64,000 nucleotides of DNA from Aphrophora alni (GCA_963513935.1 OY740776.1:14929819-14993818), one strand, 5' to 3'. Positions 11,501 through 22,677 are shown, numbered from the stretch's first letter. The notes: a model not told the origin generated them from the sequence alone. Translations and numbers: made by a program.

Positions 11501-12150
11501 AGACAGTCAGACAGCTCTTAAGGCTCTCAGTTCATACACTTTTGATTCCAGATGGGTCTGGGGATGTCTACAAAAATCAATCAACTGAAAACAAACAATA
11601 TCTCCTTACTTTGGATGCCAGGACATGAATAAGCAGATCATCGATCTTGTCAAGGAGGATGCATAGGCTGATTTTGTTGGGGCCGAAACATTCTTTGGGG
11701 TACCTAAAACATATCTTCATGTAATGAAAACCTGAGAACAATATCAAAAGATCAAGTATTAGACCATCGACCCTGGTCCAAGACAAGCCAACAAGTTTAT
11801 AGTCTACTCAAGGACAAAGGCTAAAAAATTACTGGATCTCACCAGACTGGATTACTGGATTACCGGATATTGTCCTTCTATCCCGACACTGTCCAGTGAA
11901 TTACCATATAAACCGCATGGGGAAGGCTGCAGTGGATACAAGCCACTTCTGCCTGACACATAAAGAAACAGCTAAACACTGCTTGTGTGTGTGTGTGAAT
12001 CTCTAACATGCAAAAGGCTACTTTACCTCAGCATTCCATTCCCCACCATTGCAGAGGTAACAATCATGTCCCCTAGAACCATTTTAAGTTTCTTAGAAAG
12101 CTTAAATCTTGGCAGGGTCAAAACAAAATTAATTGGGTAGTTACAAAAGA
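8560..12150 (+). pseudogene. Degenerate R1-like non-LTR retrotransposon ORF2
   Basis: Starting with MPTNLNVIQINLNNARTASS (8566 on), the remnants follow the order of an R1-type ORF2. The endonuclease shows TQEPWVEVENI (8656-8690) and PTLSDDMYIKFKI (8968-9010). A linker has KLSKLRAVVHKFFNRAKLNG and TEYNKELRKSKR (9530-9650). The RT shows PKRWMEVRVIFIPKTGRRD and EPRSYRSISPTSYFLKTMEK (10060-10180), then MWCPQGRALSRLMWTLVMDE and VIAYADNLVII (10480-10610). The RNase H shows FQAEIHAIELCTR and ISDSQTALKALS (11420-11530). A CCHC-like remnant with KHCLCVCVNL lies near 11980. Frameshifts and stops are numerous. The catalytic YADD reads YADN. A hAT-like element is nested at 9223-9514. Confidence 0.8.
9223..9514. 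mobile_element. hAT-like MITE nested in the R1-like element
   Basis: Terminal inverted repeats cagtggcggcgaca (left) and cagtggcggcgata (right, reverse complemented) match at 13 of 14 positions. The 8-bp flanks cttggtga (9215-9222) and cttggtgg (9515-9522) match at 7 of 8. The 292-bp interior is non-coding and GC-rich for the window. It interrupts the linker between the endonuclease and RT regions of the R1-like element, so it is younger than that copy. Length, ends and duplication size fit a non-autonomous hAT element. Confidence 0.75.
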
Positions 12151-12177
12151 TCCATTTGGATCGCAGTGATAAGTGAT

Positions 12178-12995
12178 AAAATGAGTCCAAACACGGTACA
12201 ATTGTGACAACTCTAAGCGGTTTTAGTGAGTTTAAAAACGAGAAAATAAATAAAACCGGTCCTTTATCACGTATTTTATATTGTAATAATCAGACGTCTT
12301 TAATGTAATAGTAATCAGATCAATAACATGGAAACTGTTTACAATTATTCTAGGGGTGACTTACATTGTTTGCAAAATTAGCCGTAGTTCTAACTTTTAA
12401 TAAATTAATAATTAAGGAAAAATTTGAAATATTAATTTACTAGATAAGGAAGAAACTATGAAAAAAATAAATTAAGTAACATCAAACAAATTTTACTAAT
12501 TACACTACAAACTAGTTTGTTGTTACTCGTAAATAGTTGTAAAACACAAAGTGCTAAATTCCGGCCGTGACTCACACTTAATTCTGATTATATAATATAT
12601 ATTTTTTTTTTTTTGCGTACGTTGGAAATTTTAGAAGAGGCCTTCTTAACATAGGATGGTTATGTAAATATGCTTGTATTAGTTTTATGTTTTATAATAT
12701 TATTCTATTGGTTTATTAGTTATGGTACAGTAACATTACAAAATTAATTTGTAATTATTTTTATTTAACTCTTAGTATACGTTCACTGTTATAATGATTC
12801 TAATTTAGTTTATTTTTTTTGCATACGTTTGAAATCACTACTAGAATTACTGTAATTATGTATGTTATTGTGATCGTGCTAATTCAAATAAAATGTTTAT
12901 AATCATTTTTAAGTAGTCAAATTTATGATTTTGTAACCTACTGACCATAAAACCGCTTAGAGTTGTCACAATTGTACCGTGTTTGGACTCATTTT
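12178..12995. mobile_element. TIR element with identical 48-bp ends
   Basis: 12178-12225 is the exact reverse complement of 12948-12995 (aaaatgagtccaaacacggt ... ctaagcggtttta). The 818-bp element is AT-rich with no convincing coding frame. Perfect identity of the ends in a heavily mutated region suggests a relatively recent insertion or one kept uniform. No clear target duplication was found, so the superfamily is open. It lies immediately downstream of the R1-like element. Confidence 0.75.
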
Positions 12996-13267
12996 TGCGA
13001 GAAATAATATTTAGAGTTCAGTAATTAGAGTAAAAATTAAGTAAAGTTAAAATCTAGAAAAATTTTATTTTGTAGCACAAGGGCTAGTTGGTGATTCATA
13101 GAACCATTAGCGGCAGGTAGGCCAAGCCGCTCGTGTGAGTATGTCTGCGCGTTGGGGAGCTAGGGTCGCCCTAATCCTCCAGGGCTCACGGCTGTTTGGA
13201 CAAACTGTAGTTTGTAAATAGATTTTGTATTTTATAAAACACAGGTTATATCAGAATCGGGAATGTT

Positions 13268-13966
13268 TTTTGAGTTTTTCCTATGGCAAAAGAAAAAATC
13301 CAATGTTCTCTAAGCTGCCTGCATCAGCTGTGACGGTCGAAAGAATACATCACTGCCCGCCGCTTGGTGCGCACACGGAGGGGTGACCTGTGTAGTATTC
13401 GCTTACCATTTTAACCCTGGAATGGTATTCTATCGTGATTTTTACGAAGGCGAAATTAATTTTGCCTGGTACTGTTTCGTTTGCGTTTGGACTGTACCGG
13501 CCCTTTGTATAAGCTCTCCCCATCCTCCACCAAGGTCAGTAATAACCACCTTGTTTCACATTCAAATAACATTTTTTTACTTTAATAAAAATTTATTAAT
13601 TGTAACCAAATTTATGTGTTTTTAACACTTTTAACAGTATTAATCAATAATTGGTTATGCAAATTGTTGTTGTTTTATTTGCATGGCAACTACAAATGTT
13701 TACAATTACAAACGTAAAAAATACGATACTATACCAATACCGGTAACGTATCTCTGGGTATTTATGTCTATGGGAGAGTAGTTGTCACTAAGGTGGCTAC
13801 CGTTATCGCTGGGGCCGAATCTATGGCAACGAATTAACAGTAAATTATTTGACTATGGTTGTCCGAGTTTAAGAGCGTGAATTGGCCACGGGACGTCCGT
13901 TATTGTTAGTAAGAACCGTCCACGGATCATTGTATTTTTTTCTTTTGCCATAGGAAAAACTCTAAA
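13268..13966. mobile_element. TIR element of about 700 bp
   Basis: tgagtttttcctatggcaaa at 13271 is mirrored by tttgccataggaaaaactct ending near 13963, giving inverted ends of about 30 bp with one or two mismatches. The interior is more GC-rich than its surroundings and contains short frames without recognisable domains. No target duplication was resolved. It is probably a non-autonomous DNA transposon. Confidence 0.65.
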
Positions 13967-14039
13967 ATTCTTGTGTAGCCTATGTCTTGTATTATAAAAG
14001 AGAAATTCTATTTAAAAGAAAGAAGGCACTTTTATTTAA

Positions 14040-15330
14040 GCAAGGAGGCCACAGGGGGGGGGGGCGGTGCCCCTAGTATAAATCCTTTAAACCTCCTTCC
14101 GCATCTTTATGCAAAAAGGATTTACAGAGGAGATGAAAATCTTAACAATTTGTTGTACCGTTATTGATTCGATAAAATGATATTGATTACGTATATTGAT
14201 TATTAGACTACAATATATGGTTAACCTACCTATATTAAAAAAAAACAACAAAAAACTATTGTCTTTTTTCCCCAATTTGTCCGATTTATTCAAAGAAAAT
14301 CGGCCCAGACAAGTTTTTTTTTTTTTTTTTTTTTTTTAATAAAAGGGGCTAAATTTGCAAAAATTTAACCAAATCGTTCAAGGTAGTTATGTGAAAACAT
14401 TATTTTATGGACCCCAAAACCTTTAATTTTTTTTTAAGTTGGAAAAATACACCTTAATCCCAAAGTAAAGGCCAACAATATCATTGGCAACAGAGTTACT
14501 CAGCTGGCGTAACGTCCATAGGCTACACACTTTTGAAATTTTTGGACTCTTTAGTGATAATAGAGTCGATATTGATTATAATATCCCGTTTGAATTTTAT
14601 ATAATAACAATATTTCCTCAATCATCGCAGGAACCAAAAATACGATTTATTTACATACATAGGTAAATTAGGTTTACTCATCCGATAATTGAGAAGGAAG
14701 AGATGTTTTTTTTAATAAATATACGAAAGTTAAACAATGAACAGACTAAGAAATATAAGTATTATTACTTAACAGAACATTTGTCATCATTTACGTATAG
14801 CTAATAATACACAACATTTCGAAATTAATTATGGATCTACTCTCGTTATAAAACACTACGAATCGTTTTAAACAGTTAAACAATAACTGTAGGCTATTTA
14901 ATTTCGGTTAATAAATTCGTTTTCCCCAGCATTTAAGAAGATTTGTTTATAATGTATTAATCAACATAAGTATACAAAGAACAAATACTCTTAACAAACT
15001 TTAATAAGCAATTGAATGTATATGTATACGGTACATTGTACTGTAATCTCTAAACTGTGGCAAGGCTAATGTGTTGTGTAAGCGGAATATAATAGACTAA
15101 AAATAGAACTGGTGGGGGATAATCCAAACACCTGCGTAAAGCAATGTTGCGCGCGCACTACTCCTTATTCATTTATATCCATTCTGCATCTCACAGCGGC
15201 AAAGAAATATTTACCATGTTTTGAATTATGAGTTATTGCATCCATGGAAGCAGTAACTATAACTGGAAGCAATAACTCGACCCGGATGCACTTACATTCA
15301 AATGACATATAAAATGACGCAGTAACTAAT
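14040..15330. other. Non-coding stretch with homopolymers
   Basis: This stretch has a G run near 14056-14064 and a T run near 14315-14338 followed by aataaaa. No gene, TIR pair or RNA could be supported. Around 15170-15310 the words gagttattgcatcc and gcaataactcgacccgg recur without clear structure. Confidence 0.4.
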
Positions 15331-15334
15331 AATT

Positions 15335-15342
15335 AGTATATG

Positions 15343-15388
<46 letters not shown>

Positions 15389-16438
15389 TAAATATTAGAA
15401 GAATATTTATTGTAAACTATCTAAACTATGTTGTTAATATATTCTTATTTTTTATTTTCAGATGGACTATTTATGTGTGTTTTCAAATAGCACATAACTG
15501 AAGATGTTTATACACTTTACAAAAGAAGTTTTACATTACCATATTATGCTTTCTTTTTCAACAAAAATATTTTAAGCTTTACACTTTTTGAACCAGATAT
15601 TTTTGCACTTTTAAAAATGATTTATATATATATATATATCCCATCTTAAATATTAGAAGAATATTTTTATTGTACACTATCTAAACTGTGTTGTTAATAT
15701 ATTCTTATTTTTTATTTTCAGATGGACTATTTATGTGTGTTTTCAAATAGCACATAACTGAAGATGTTTATACACTTTACAAAAGAAGTTTTACATTACC
15801 ATATTATGCTTTCTTTTTCAACAAAAATATTTTAAGCTTTACTTTTTAAACTAGATATTTTGGTACTTTATAAATTAATTAAATTTATCCCATCTTAAAC
15901 AATAGAAGAATATTGTACATTATCTAAACTGTGTTGTCAATATATTCTTATTTTTTGTTTTCAGATGGACTATTTATATGTGTTTTCCTATAGCACATAA
16001 CTGAATATGTTTTCTAGACTTTACAAAACAAGTGTTACAATACCATATTATGCTTTCTGTTTTTAACTATGTCAATAGAATGTCATTATATTTTCCACAA
16101 GTATAAAATATTTTAAGCTTTACTTTTTGAACAAGATATTTTGGTACTTTTAAAAATGATTTATATTTATCCCATCTTAAACAATAGAAGAATATTTTTA
16201 TTGTACACTATCTAAACTGTGTTGTTAATATATTCTTTTTTTTTTGTTTTCAGATGGACTATTATGTGTGTTTTCAAATAGCACATAACTGAAGATGTTT
16301 ATACACTTTACAAAAGAAGTTTTACATTACCATATTATGCTTTCTTTTTCAACAAAAATATTTTAAGCTTTACTTTTTGAACCAGATATTTTGGCACTTT
16401 TAAAAATGATTTATATATATATATATATATATACATAA

Positions 16439-16471
<33 letters not shown>

Positions 16472-17840
16472 CCCCTTCTTAAATATTAGAAGAATATTTA
16501 TTGTAAATTATCTAAACTATGTTGTTAATATATTCTTATTTTTTGTTTTCAGATGGACTATTTATGTGTGTTTTCAAATAGCACATAACTGAAGATGTTT
16601 ATACACTTTACAAAAGAAGTTTTACATTACCATATTATGCTTTCTTTTTCAACAAAAATATTTTAAGCTTTACTTTTTAAACTAGATATTTTGGTACTTT
16701 AAAAATGAATTAAATTTATCCCATCTTAAACAATAGAAGAATATTGTACATTATCTAAACTGTGTTGTTAATATATTCTTATTTTTTGTTTTCAGATGGA
16801 TTAATTATATGTGTTTTCCTATAGCACATAACTGAATATGTTTTCTAGACTTTACAAAACAAGTTTTACATTACCATATTATGCTTTCTGTTTTTAACTA
16901 TGTCAATAGAATGTCATTATATTTTCCACAAGTATAAAATATTTTAAGCTTTACTCATTGAACCAGATATTTTGGTAATTTTAAAAATGATTTATATTTA
17001 TCCCATCTTAAACAATAGAAGAATATTTATTGTACATTATCTAAACTGTGTTGTTAATATATTCTTATTTTTTGTTTTCAGATGGACTATTTATGTGTGT
17101 TCTCCTATAGCACATAACTGAATATGTTTTCTAGATTTTACAAAACAAGTTTTACATTACCATATTATGCTTTCTTTTTTTAACTATGTTAATAGAATGT
17201 CATTATATTTTCCACAAGTATAAAATATTTTAAGCTTTACTTTTTGAACCAGATATTTTGGTACTTTTAAAAATGATTTATATTTATCCCATCTTAAACA
17301 ATAGAAGAATATTTTTATTGTAAACTATCTAAACTATGTTGTTAATATATTCTTATTTTTTGTTTTCAGATGGACTCTTTATGTGTGTTCTCCTATAGCA
17401 CATAACTGAAGATGTTTATACACTTTACAAAACAAGTTTTACATTACCATATTATGCTTTCTTTTTTTAACTTTCTTAATAGAATGTCATTATATTTTCC
17501 ACAAGTATAAAATATTTTAACCTTTACTTTTTGAACCAGATATTTTGGTACTTTTAAAAATGATTTATATTTATCCCATCTTAAACAATAGAAGAATATT
17601 TATTGTACACTATATAAACTATGTTGTTAATATATTCTTATTTTTTGTTTTCAGATGGACTATTTATGTGTGTTCTCCCATAGCACATAACTTAATATGT
17701 TTTCTCGACTTTATAAAACAAGTTTTACATTACCATATTATGCTTTCTTTTTTTAACTTTCTTAATAGAATGTCATTATTTTTTTTATATTCCACAAGTA
17801 TAAAATATTTAAAGCTTTACTCCTTGTATCAGATATTTTA
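15335..17840 (+). repeat. Tandem array, nine units of 243-299 bp, each with an acceptor-like motif
   Basis: Nine head-to-tail units share cccatcttaaacaatagaag, tattcttattttttgttttc+AGATGGAC, gcacataactgaa, taccatattatgctttc and agatattttggtac. The ATG of AGATGGAC falls at 15462, 15722, 15965, 16254, 16553, 16796, 17082, 17370 and 17655. In most units it opens a short frame, MDYLCVFSNST or MDYLCVFSYST, then stop. Two units (16254, 16796) lose that frame. Units differ by TA-microsatellite tracts at the junctions (15340-15381, 16411-16471) and by small deletions. I see it as satellite-like DNA. The pyrimidine tract plus CAG resembles a 3' splice site on the plus strand, antisense to the host gene. 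Confidence 0.9.
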
Positions 17841-17849
17841 TTATTTTTA

Positions 17850-17914
17850 CAGATATTTTTTTTAATACAATGAATGAATATTGTACACTATACCTACTTA
17901 TATTGTTATTTACT

Positions 17915-17967
<53 letters not shown>

Positions 17968-17990
17968 CCAGGTTGATCATTTTTCATGTG
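17850..17990 (+). repeat. Diverged array unit with a poly-T tract of about 47
   Basis: gaatattgtacactatacct echoes the start of the upstream units, followed by tgttatttacttttac, a T run from about 17921 to 17967, and ccaggttgatc. This looks like a tenth, diverged unit in which the polypyrimidine tract has expanded. A T run this long is also prone to sequencing error. Confidence 0.45.
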
Positions 17991-18139
17991 AAGATTATAG
18001 TATGATTTGTGAAACGAGTTTTAAATTGATAAGTATATTTTTCTCTCTTCTTAAATGCCGAAGCAATCCCATATAGCTTCTAGTGCATTACAATTTATTC
18101 GCAATAAATTTAAATCAGTATGTTTTTCACGGTATTTTT

Positions 18140-19530
18140 ATTTAACGTGATATTTTAATTACAGAATTTTTTTATGATTGAATTGATTCTTCGTTTTAAA
18201 AGGTTTTATTTTTATACCTTTTCCCGTTTTTTTAATTTAACTGGAGCTACTGATTTTACCAGAATTAGTTTTTAGATTGATATGATTCTCAGTTTGAAAG
18301 ATGGTGTTATATATAACTTTTCCCGTCAAATTTATTTAATGTGAAATTATTATGATTTTTTTTTTTTTTTTCAGATTAATTTTTTAACTAATGTTTCTTG
18401 GTTTTAAGTGTTTTATTTTACACCTTTTCAAACCATATTTATTTTTCCGGAAGATTTAGTGATTTTTACTGAATATGTATTGATTCGTATGATTCTTAGT
18501 TTTAAAATGTTTTATTTTACCCCTTTCCACCTCAAATTTATTTAATGGGAGGTTATAATGATTTTTACAAAATTAGTTTTAGATTGATATTTTTCTTAGT
18601 TTAAAGATGTTTTATTAAACAACTCTTCATCCCATCCTTATTTAACCACAGATTACACAATTTTTTACCGAATATGTTTTGTTTCATATAATTCTTTGTT
18701 TTTTTTAAGATGTTTTATTTAACAACTTTGTACACCATCTTATTTTAATGGGTGATTTTAATGATTTTTACAGAATATGTTTTGATTCGTATGATTCTTA
18801 GTTTTAAGATGTTTTCTTTTACAACATTTCACTCTATCTTTATATAACCAGTGTTTTTAATGATTTTTACAGAATATGTTTTGATTCGTATGATTCTTAG
18901 TTTTAAGATGTTTTATTTTACAACATTACACTAAATCTTTATATAACCGGTGTTTTTAATGATTTTTACAGAATATGTTTTGATTCGTATGATTCTTAGT
19001 TTTAAGATGTTTTATTTTACAACATTACACTAAATCTTATATAACCGGTGTTTTTAATGATTTTTACAGAATATGTTTTGATTCGTATGATTCTTAGTTT
19101 TAAGATGTTTTATTTTACAACATTACACTAAATCTTTATATAACCGGTGTTTTTAATGATTTTTACAGAATATGTTTTGATTCGTATGATTCTTAGTTTT
19201 AAGATGTTTTATTTATCATCTTTTCACTCTACCTTTAATGTGGGATTATGTTTTTCAGAGTAAGTTTTGATTCGTATTATTCTTATTTTTAAGATGTTTT
19301 ATTTTAGATATTTTCACCATACCTTTATTTAATGGGGAATTATAATGATTTTCTGAATAGGTTTTGATTCCTATGGTTCTCAGTTTTTTAAGATGTTTTA
19401 TTTTACATCGTTTCACCCCACCTTTAATGGTGGATTATAATGTTGTTTTTTTTTCAGAACAAATTTTGATCAGTATGATTCGCAGTTTTGAGACTTTTTT
19501 TGCAACTTTTCGCACCATATTTATATAACC
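18140..19530 (+). repeat. Second tandem array, about 14 units of about 98-99 bp
   Basis: Units contain atgatttttacag, aatatgttttgattcgtatg, attcttagttttaagatg and ttttattttacaac. The core copies start at 18773, 18872, 18971, 19069 and 19168 (spacing 98-99). Outer units at both edges diverge progressively, as expected when unequal exchange homogenises the middle of an array. Each unit carries a TTTTTACAG string. The array follows directly after the longer-period array. Confidence 0.9.
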
Positions 19531-20173
19531 TGATATTTATTTAATCTATACATTTGTTGTCCTGATTTTGATGAAATATGGTAAAAGGATTAGTTATGCA
19601 GTATCTGAAACAAAATTTTTAACCTGCAATAAGTGGTCAAATTGGTCACCAATTTCTAGCCATCTCTTTATCTATGCATTCTTGGCTAGAAACTTTATCA
19701 GTTGTTTCAGGCTAATAGGCTGATTGTGGTGGACAGTCCACCAGGCGATGTGATCACCAACCTCTATACTAAATTACATGTTCCTATTTTATTTTATGTG
19801 GCCGCTATTGTGCTTCCGTACAAACGACAGACAGACGTTATGTTGAAAATAACTTTTTTTTTGTTTCCTGAGGTATGAAGATCAGTAAAACAACATAGGC
19901 CAAAGTTTTGGTAATTATCCTACTTAATGTATACATCACATATTGTGTAAATAAAAAATAAATCTAATGAAACAGGAATTTTATATGATTTTTTATCATG
20001 GTTGATATAATGAGAAATTAACTTCTTCTAGTCCTTACTAATGCACCAGATGTCTTTGGAGTCTGTAAATCCTTTAGATTACTTATCCTAGCAATTTCAA
20101 AGACATGACTAATGATTTCATTATATAATCAAAATCATCTTGCTAATATGTAAACAAAACAAATCATACTTAC
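19531..20173 (-). other. Start of the intron downstream of the host exon; no exon seen
   Basis: Reading the minus strand past the donor at 20173 there is no second exon that I can support. The sequence is single-copy in this window apart from tttccgtacaaacgacagac-like text near 19815. It is probably the 5' part of a long intron of the gene at 20174-22360. Confidence 0.5.
20168..20173 (-). promoter_or_regulatory. Splice donor ending the host exon
   Basis: The minus strand reads GAAGAT then GTAAGTATG, a near-consensus 5' splice site. Splicing here ends the coding exon exactly between codons (phase 0) after ...EAYED. The reading that continues past it (VSMICFVYILAR, stop) is intronic read-through. 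Confidence 0.8.
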
Positions 20174-22360
20174 ATCTTCATATGCTTCAGAGTCATGCGT
20201 ATCGCCAACATCTTCATCCCCGCCAACCAATGTGTAATGATCACTGTACTGAGAGAATTTTGAGCTGAAATATTCTTCGCTGGATGATGAGTCTTCTAGT
20301 TTTGAATCTTTTGGCTGCACTTGAGTTTTTTTTAAGTGTCGGAGCACTGGAGGTGGTATTTTTGAGTTTTCTCCTTCTCTTTCTATCGGAATTAAATGAA
20401 CCCTAGTCGTATTAGGTGATCTATTACGAGTTAATGTTGGTGGTGGAATTTTAGGACTTAGGTTTGTTTCACTTTCTGATCTTTTGGCTAACCTGTGTAA
20501 TGATGAAGAATTACGACTAGTTAGTTCTTCAACTAACAATTTCTGTAGATCTTCGCTTGATTTTTCTTTTCCAGAAGGTTTTTCAGCAACTAACGTTGAT
20601 TTTTCAGTTTCTGTTACTAAACCAGTATTGTACAGTGTTGATTTATTTTGGTTCACGACAGTACGACTTGTATTTTCATCAGTTTTATTGTAGATAAGTT
20701 CATAATTTGAAAAATCACAATTGAATCGTTTATCAATTTGTTCATTCATTTCCGAAATAAAACTATTTGCCACATCAATATTAAAACTGTTTGTGATTAT
20801 TTCTTTCGATAATCCGTCGTTGATATTTGGATTATCGTCGTTAATAAATACATTTAAAACAGATTTATTTTCACCATCAAAACTAGCAATTTGAGGTTTG
20901 TTTAAACCGTTTACGTGTTTGTTTGTTAAAGGTTCATTGATTCCATTTACAATAGAAATTTGAGTTGTTTTAAAACCATTTTTAGGTTTCGTTGGAGGTG
21001 GTTGTTTTATATTTCTAACATCTAAAACATCTGTTTTCTTATCAGAGTCAATTTCATCTATTATTGGAATTTCAGTAACGCATAACAAACTATTTGATTT
21101 CCATAAAAAAGAATTATTTGGTCTTCCCAAACTACTGACAGTTTTCACTTTGTCATTGTTTTTTTTCGGTTCATCTGAATCAAAAACGTGTTCTAGTATG
21201 GTAGGATCTTTAGGAATAGAAAGTCTTTTACTGTTATCACTTTCTTTATAACCTTGTAAAATAACTGGCGATTTAAATACTTTTAATGATTTTAGTTCTG
21301 TGTTGAATGTTTCGTTGTGCAATAAGGAACTTCGTTTTTCTGTTATTGTGTTTGGTTTTGGGTGAAGTTTTGGTTTTGTATTGCTGTCTTTATTAATTAA
21401 CGCTAATCTTTCTTTAGTTTGATCTATCAAAGTAACAGGTTTTATAAGTTTTCCATTGATCTCTTTACTAGTTTTGTTTTCTTTTTCAGTACTAAAATTA
21501 TTCTCTTTCTTTTCCGTTGTAATATTCCCCACTTGTGTGTTTTTGAGAGTTTCATTCTTTACAAATTTAATACCTTCGTTGATATTAAACTGTTCTATTC
21601 TTTGGCTTATATCAGATCCTAAACTTCTTCTGTTTTTTACGTGATCAAGATTTTTATTAATTACAATTTTCGAATCGTCTAAATGATTAAATTTTTCAAC
21701 TCTTTGGATAAAATTAACGCCCAGATCTGATGTGTATCTGGATCTATTTAAATTCCTCAACAGCGGTTTTGCTTTTAGACTCGGTTTTCTTTGAAATTCT
21801 ACATTTAACGGTTCTTTTGTTAATTGATTTTTCTCACTTAGTTTGGCACTAGTCACTTCTTTGGCACTATTTTGAGTAATCACATTCGTAATGTTTTTTT
21901 CTTTAATTGATGACTGTTTTCTAACTAAAACTAAATTGGATCGTAAACTTTTTGCCGTATTTGCAGCATCTGGTTCATCTTGTTGTTCAAATATTTGTAT
22001 CGCAGCTTTTACAACGCCTTCCGATTTCATGTTTTTATGCGTGTTGTTTTTCGGTTCCGATTTCGATTGTAAAGGTTTTCGCTGTGCTGAACTGAGTCTA
22101 CGTAGGAGCGCTCGTCCTTTGGCATCATCTTCAATTCTAATTGTGTTGAACTTTGAAGCAATGAGCGAGACATTGTTGGAAGACAGAGTTACTTTGGTTG
22201 AGCGGTAGTTTCTTGAAGGTGTTTGGCGTGTTTTAAAACTTAGTCGTCTCGGCGTTACATTTTGAACTTTGTAACGTGGTTCGCTCGCTTCTCCCATCAC
22301 ATCCGCAGTGGTGGATGATGTGCTTGGAGTGACTTCAGCATCGGTCAATAAACGTGCCAT
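20174..22360 (-). CDS. N-terminal coding exon of an unidentified Ser/Asn/Lys-rich protein
   Basis: This is the only long, evidently maintained frame in the window: 729 codons from ATG (22360) to the donor. The next codon upstream is TTG, and the frame stays open to a TGA at 22471-22469, so ATG 22360 is the first in-frame Met. Its context is weak (T at -3, G at +4). The protein is polar and low in hydrophobic blocks, without signal peptide or membrane segment, so it is probably disordered. Short recurring helical motifs are visible: SLIASKFN (about residue 66), VKAAIQIFEQ (about 118), FIQRVEKFN (about 218) and ISQRIEQFN (about 254). Basic RRLSSAQRK (about 88), proline motifs PPPTKPK, KIPPPTLTRNRSP and KIPPPVLRHLKK, and an acidic DSSSSEEYF-rich end complete it. 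PxxP/KIPPP motifs suggest a cytoskeletal or signalling scaffold, or the N-terminal part of an exchange factor, but no catalytic domain is present and I do not recognise the gene. Confidence 0.85.
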
Positions 22361-22478
22361 CAATCTCTGACTGCTGGATATCTCGATACTGGTAAAGCCA
22401 TAGTTGATACTCTCTAGTGTATCTTTAGAAGCATTCTTGTGGTTTATGAACTTGAATTTGTAAAGATGTCAGCAAAAT
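22361..22478 (-). other. Probable 5' untranslated part of the host exon
   Basis: The minus strand between the acceptor and ATG 22360 contains an in-frame TGA at 22471-22469 and then an open stretch reading HLYKFKFINHKNASKDTLES and on to MARLL. The TGA argues for untranslated leader if splicing uses the acceptor at 22479. Coding use would require a non-ATG start or a different acceptor. Confidence 0.5.
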
Positions 22479-22495
22479 CTGAAACAAATGAGAGT
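22479..22495 (-). promoter_or_regulatory. Splice acceptor before the host exon
   Basis: The minus strand reads cactctcatttgtttcag, a pyrimidine-rich tract ending in CAG. It lies about 118 bp before the ATG and implies at least one upstream non-coding exon, beyond about 22.5 kb. Confidence 0.6.
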
Positions 22496-22677
22496 GAAAT
22501 ATTATTTCCTTTCAGATTAGTGTAAAATGATTATTTAAAATAGTTTAAATGATAAATAAATGACATTTTTTTCACTGACAAATACACATAAATAGAAAAA
22601 TAAATGGTGGAAAAATTCTGCACAAAAATAAATGGTACATAAATATGACAACAATTTTATCACAGCTACAAAAATCA

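Noticed and set aside
17545..18076. Two consecutive frames of 106 and 68 codons
   Set aside because: They run across the tandem array and the poly-T tract, and the Phe run is just translated poly-T.
21891..22208. 105-codon plus-strand frame
   Set aside because: It is the antisense shadow of the long minus-strand coding exon.
22361..22363. Translation start at 22363
   Set aside because: That codon is TTG on the minus strand; the first in-frame ATG is at 22360.
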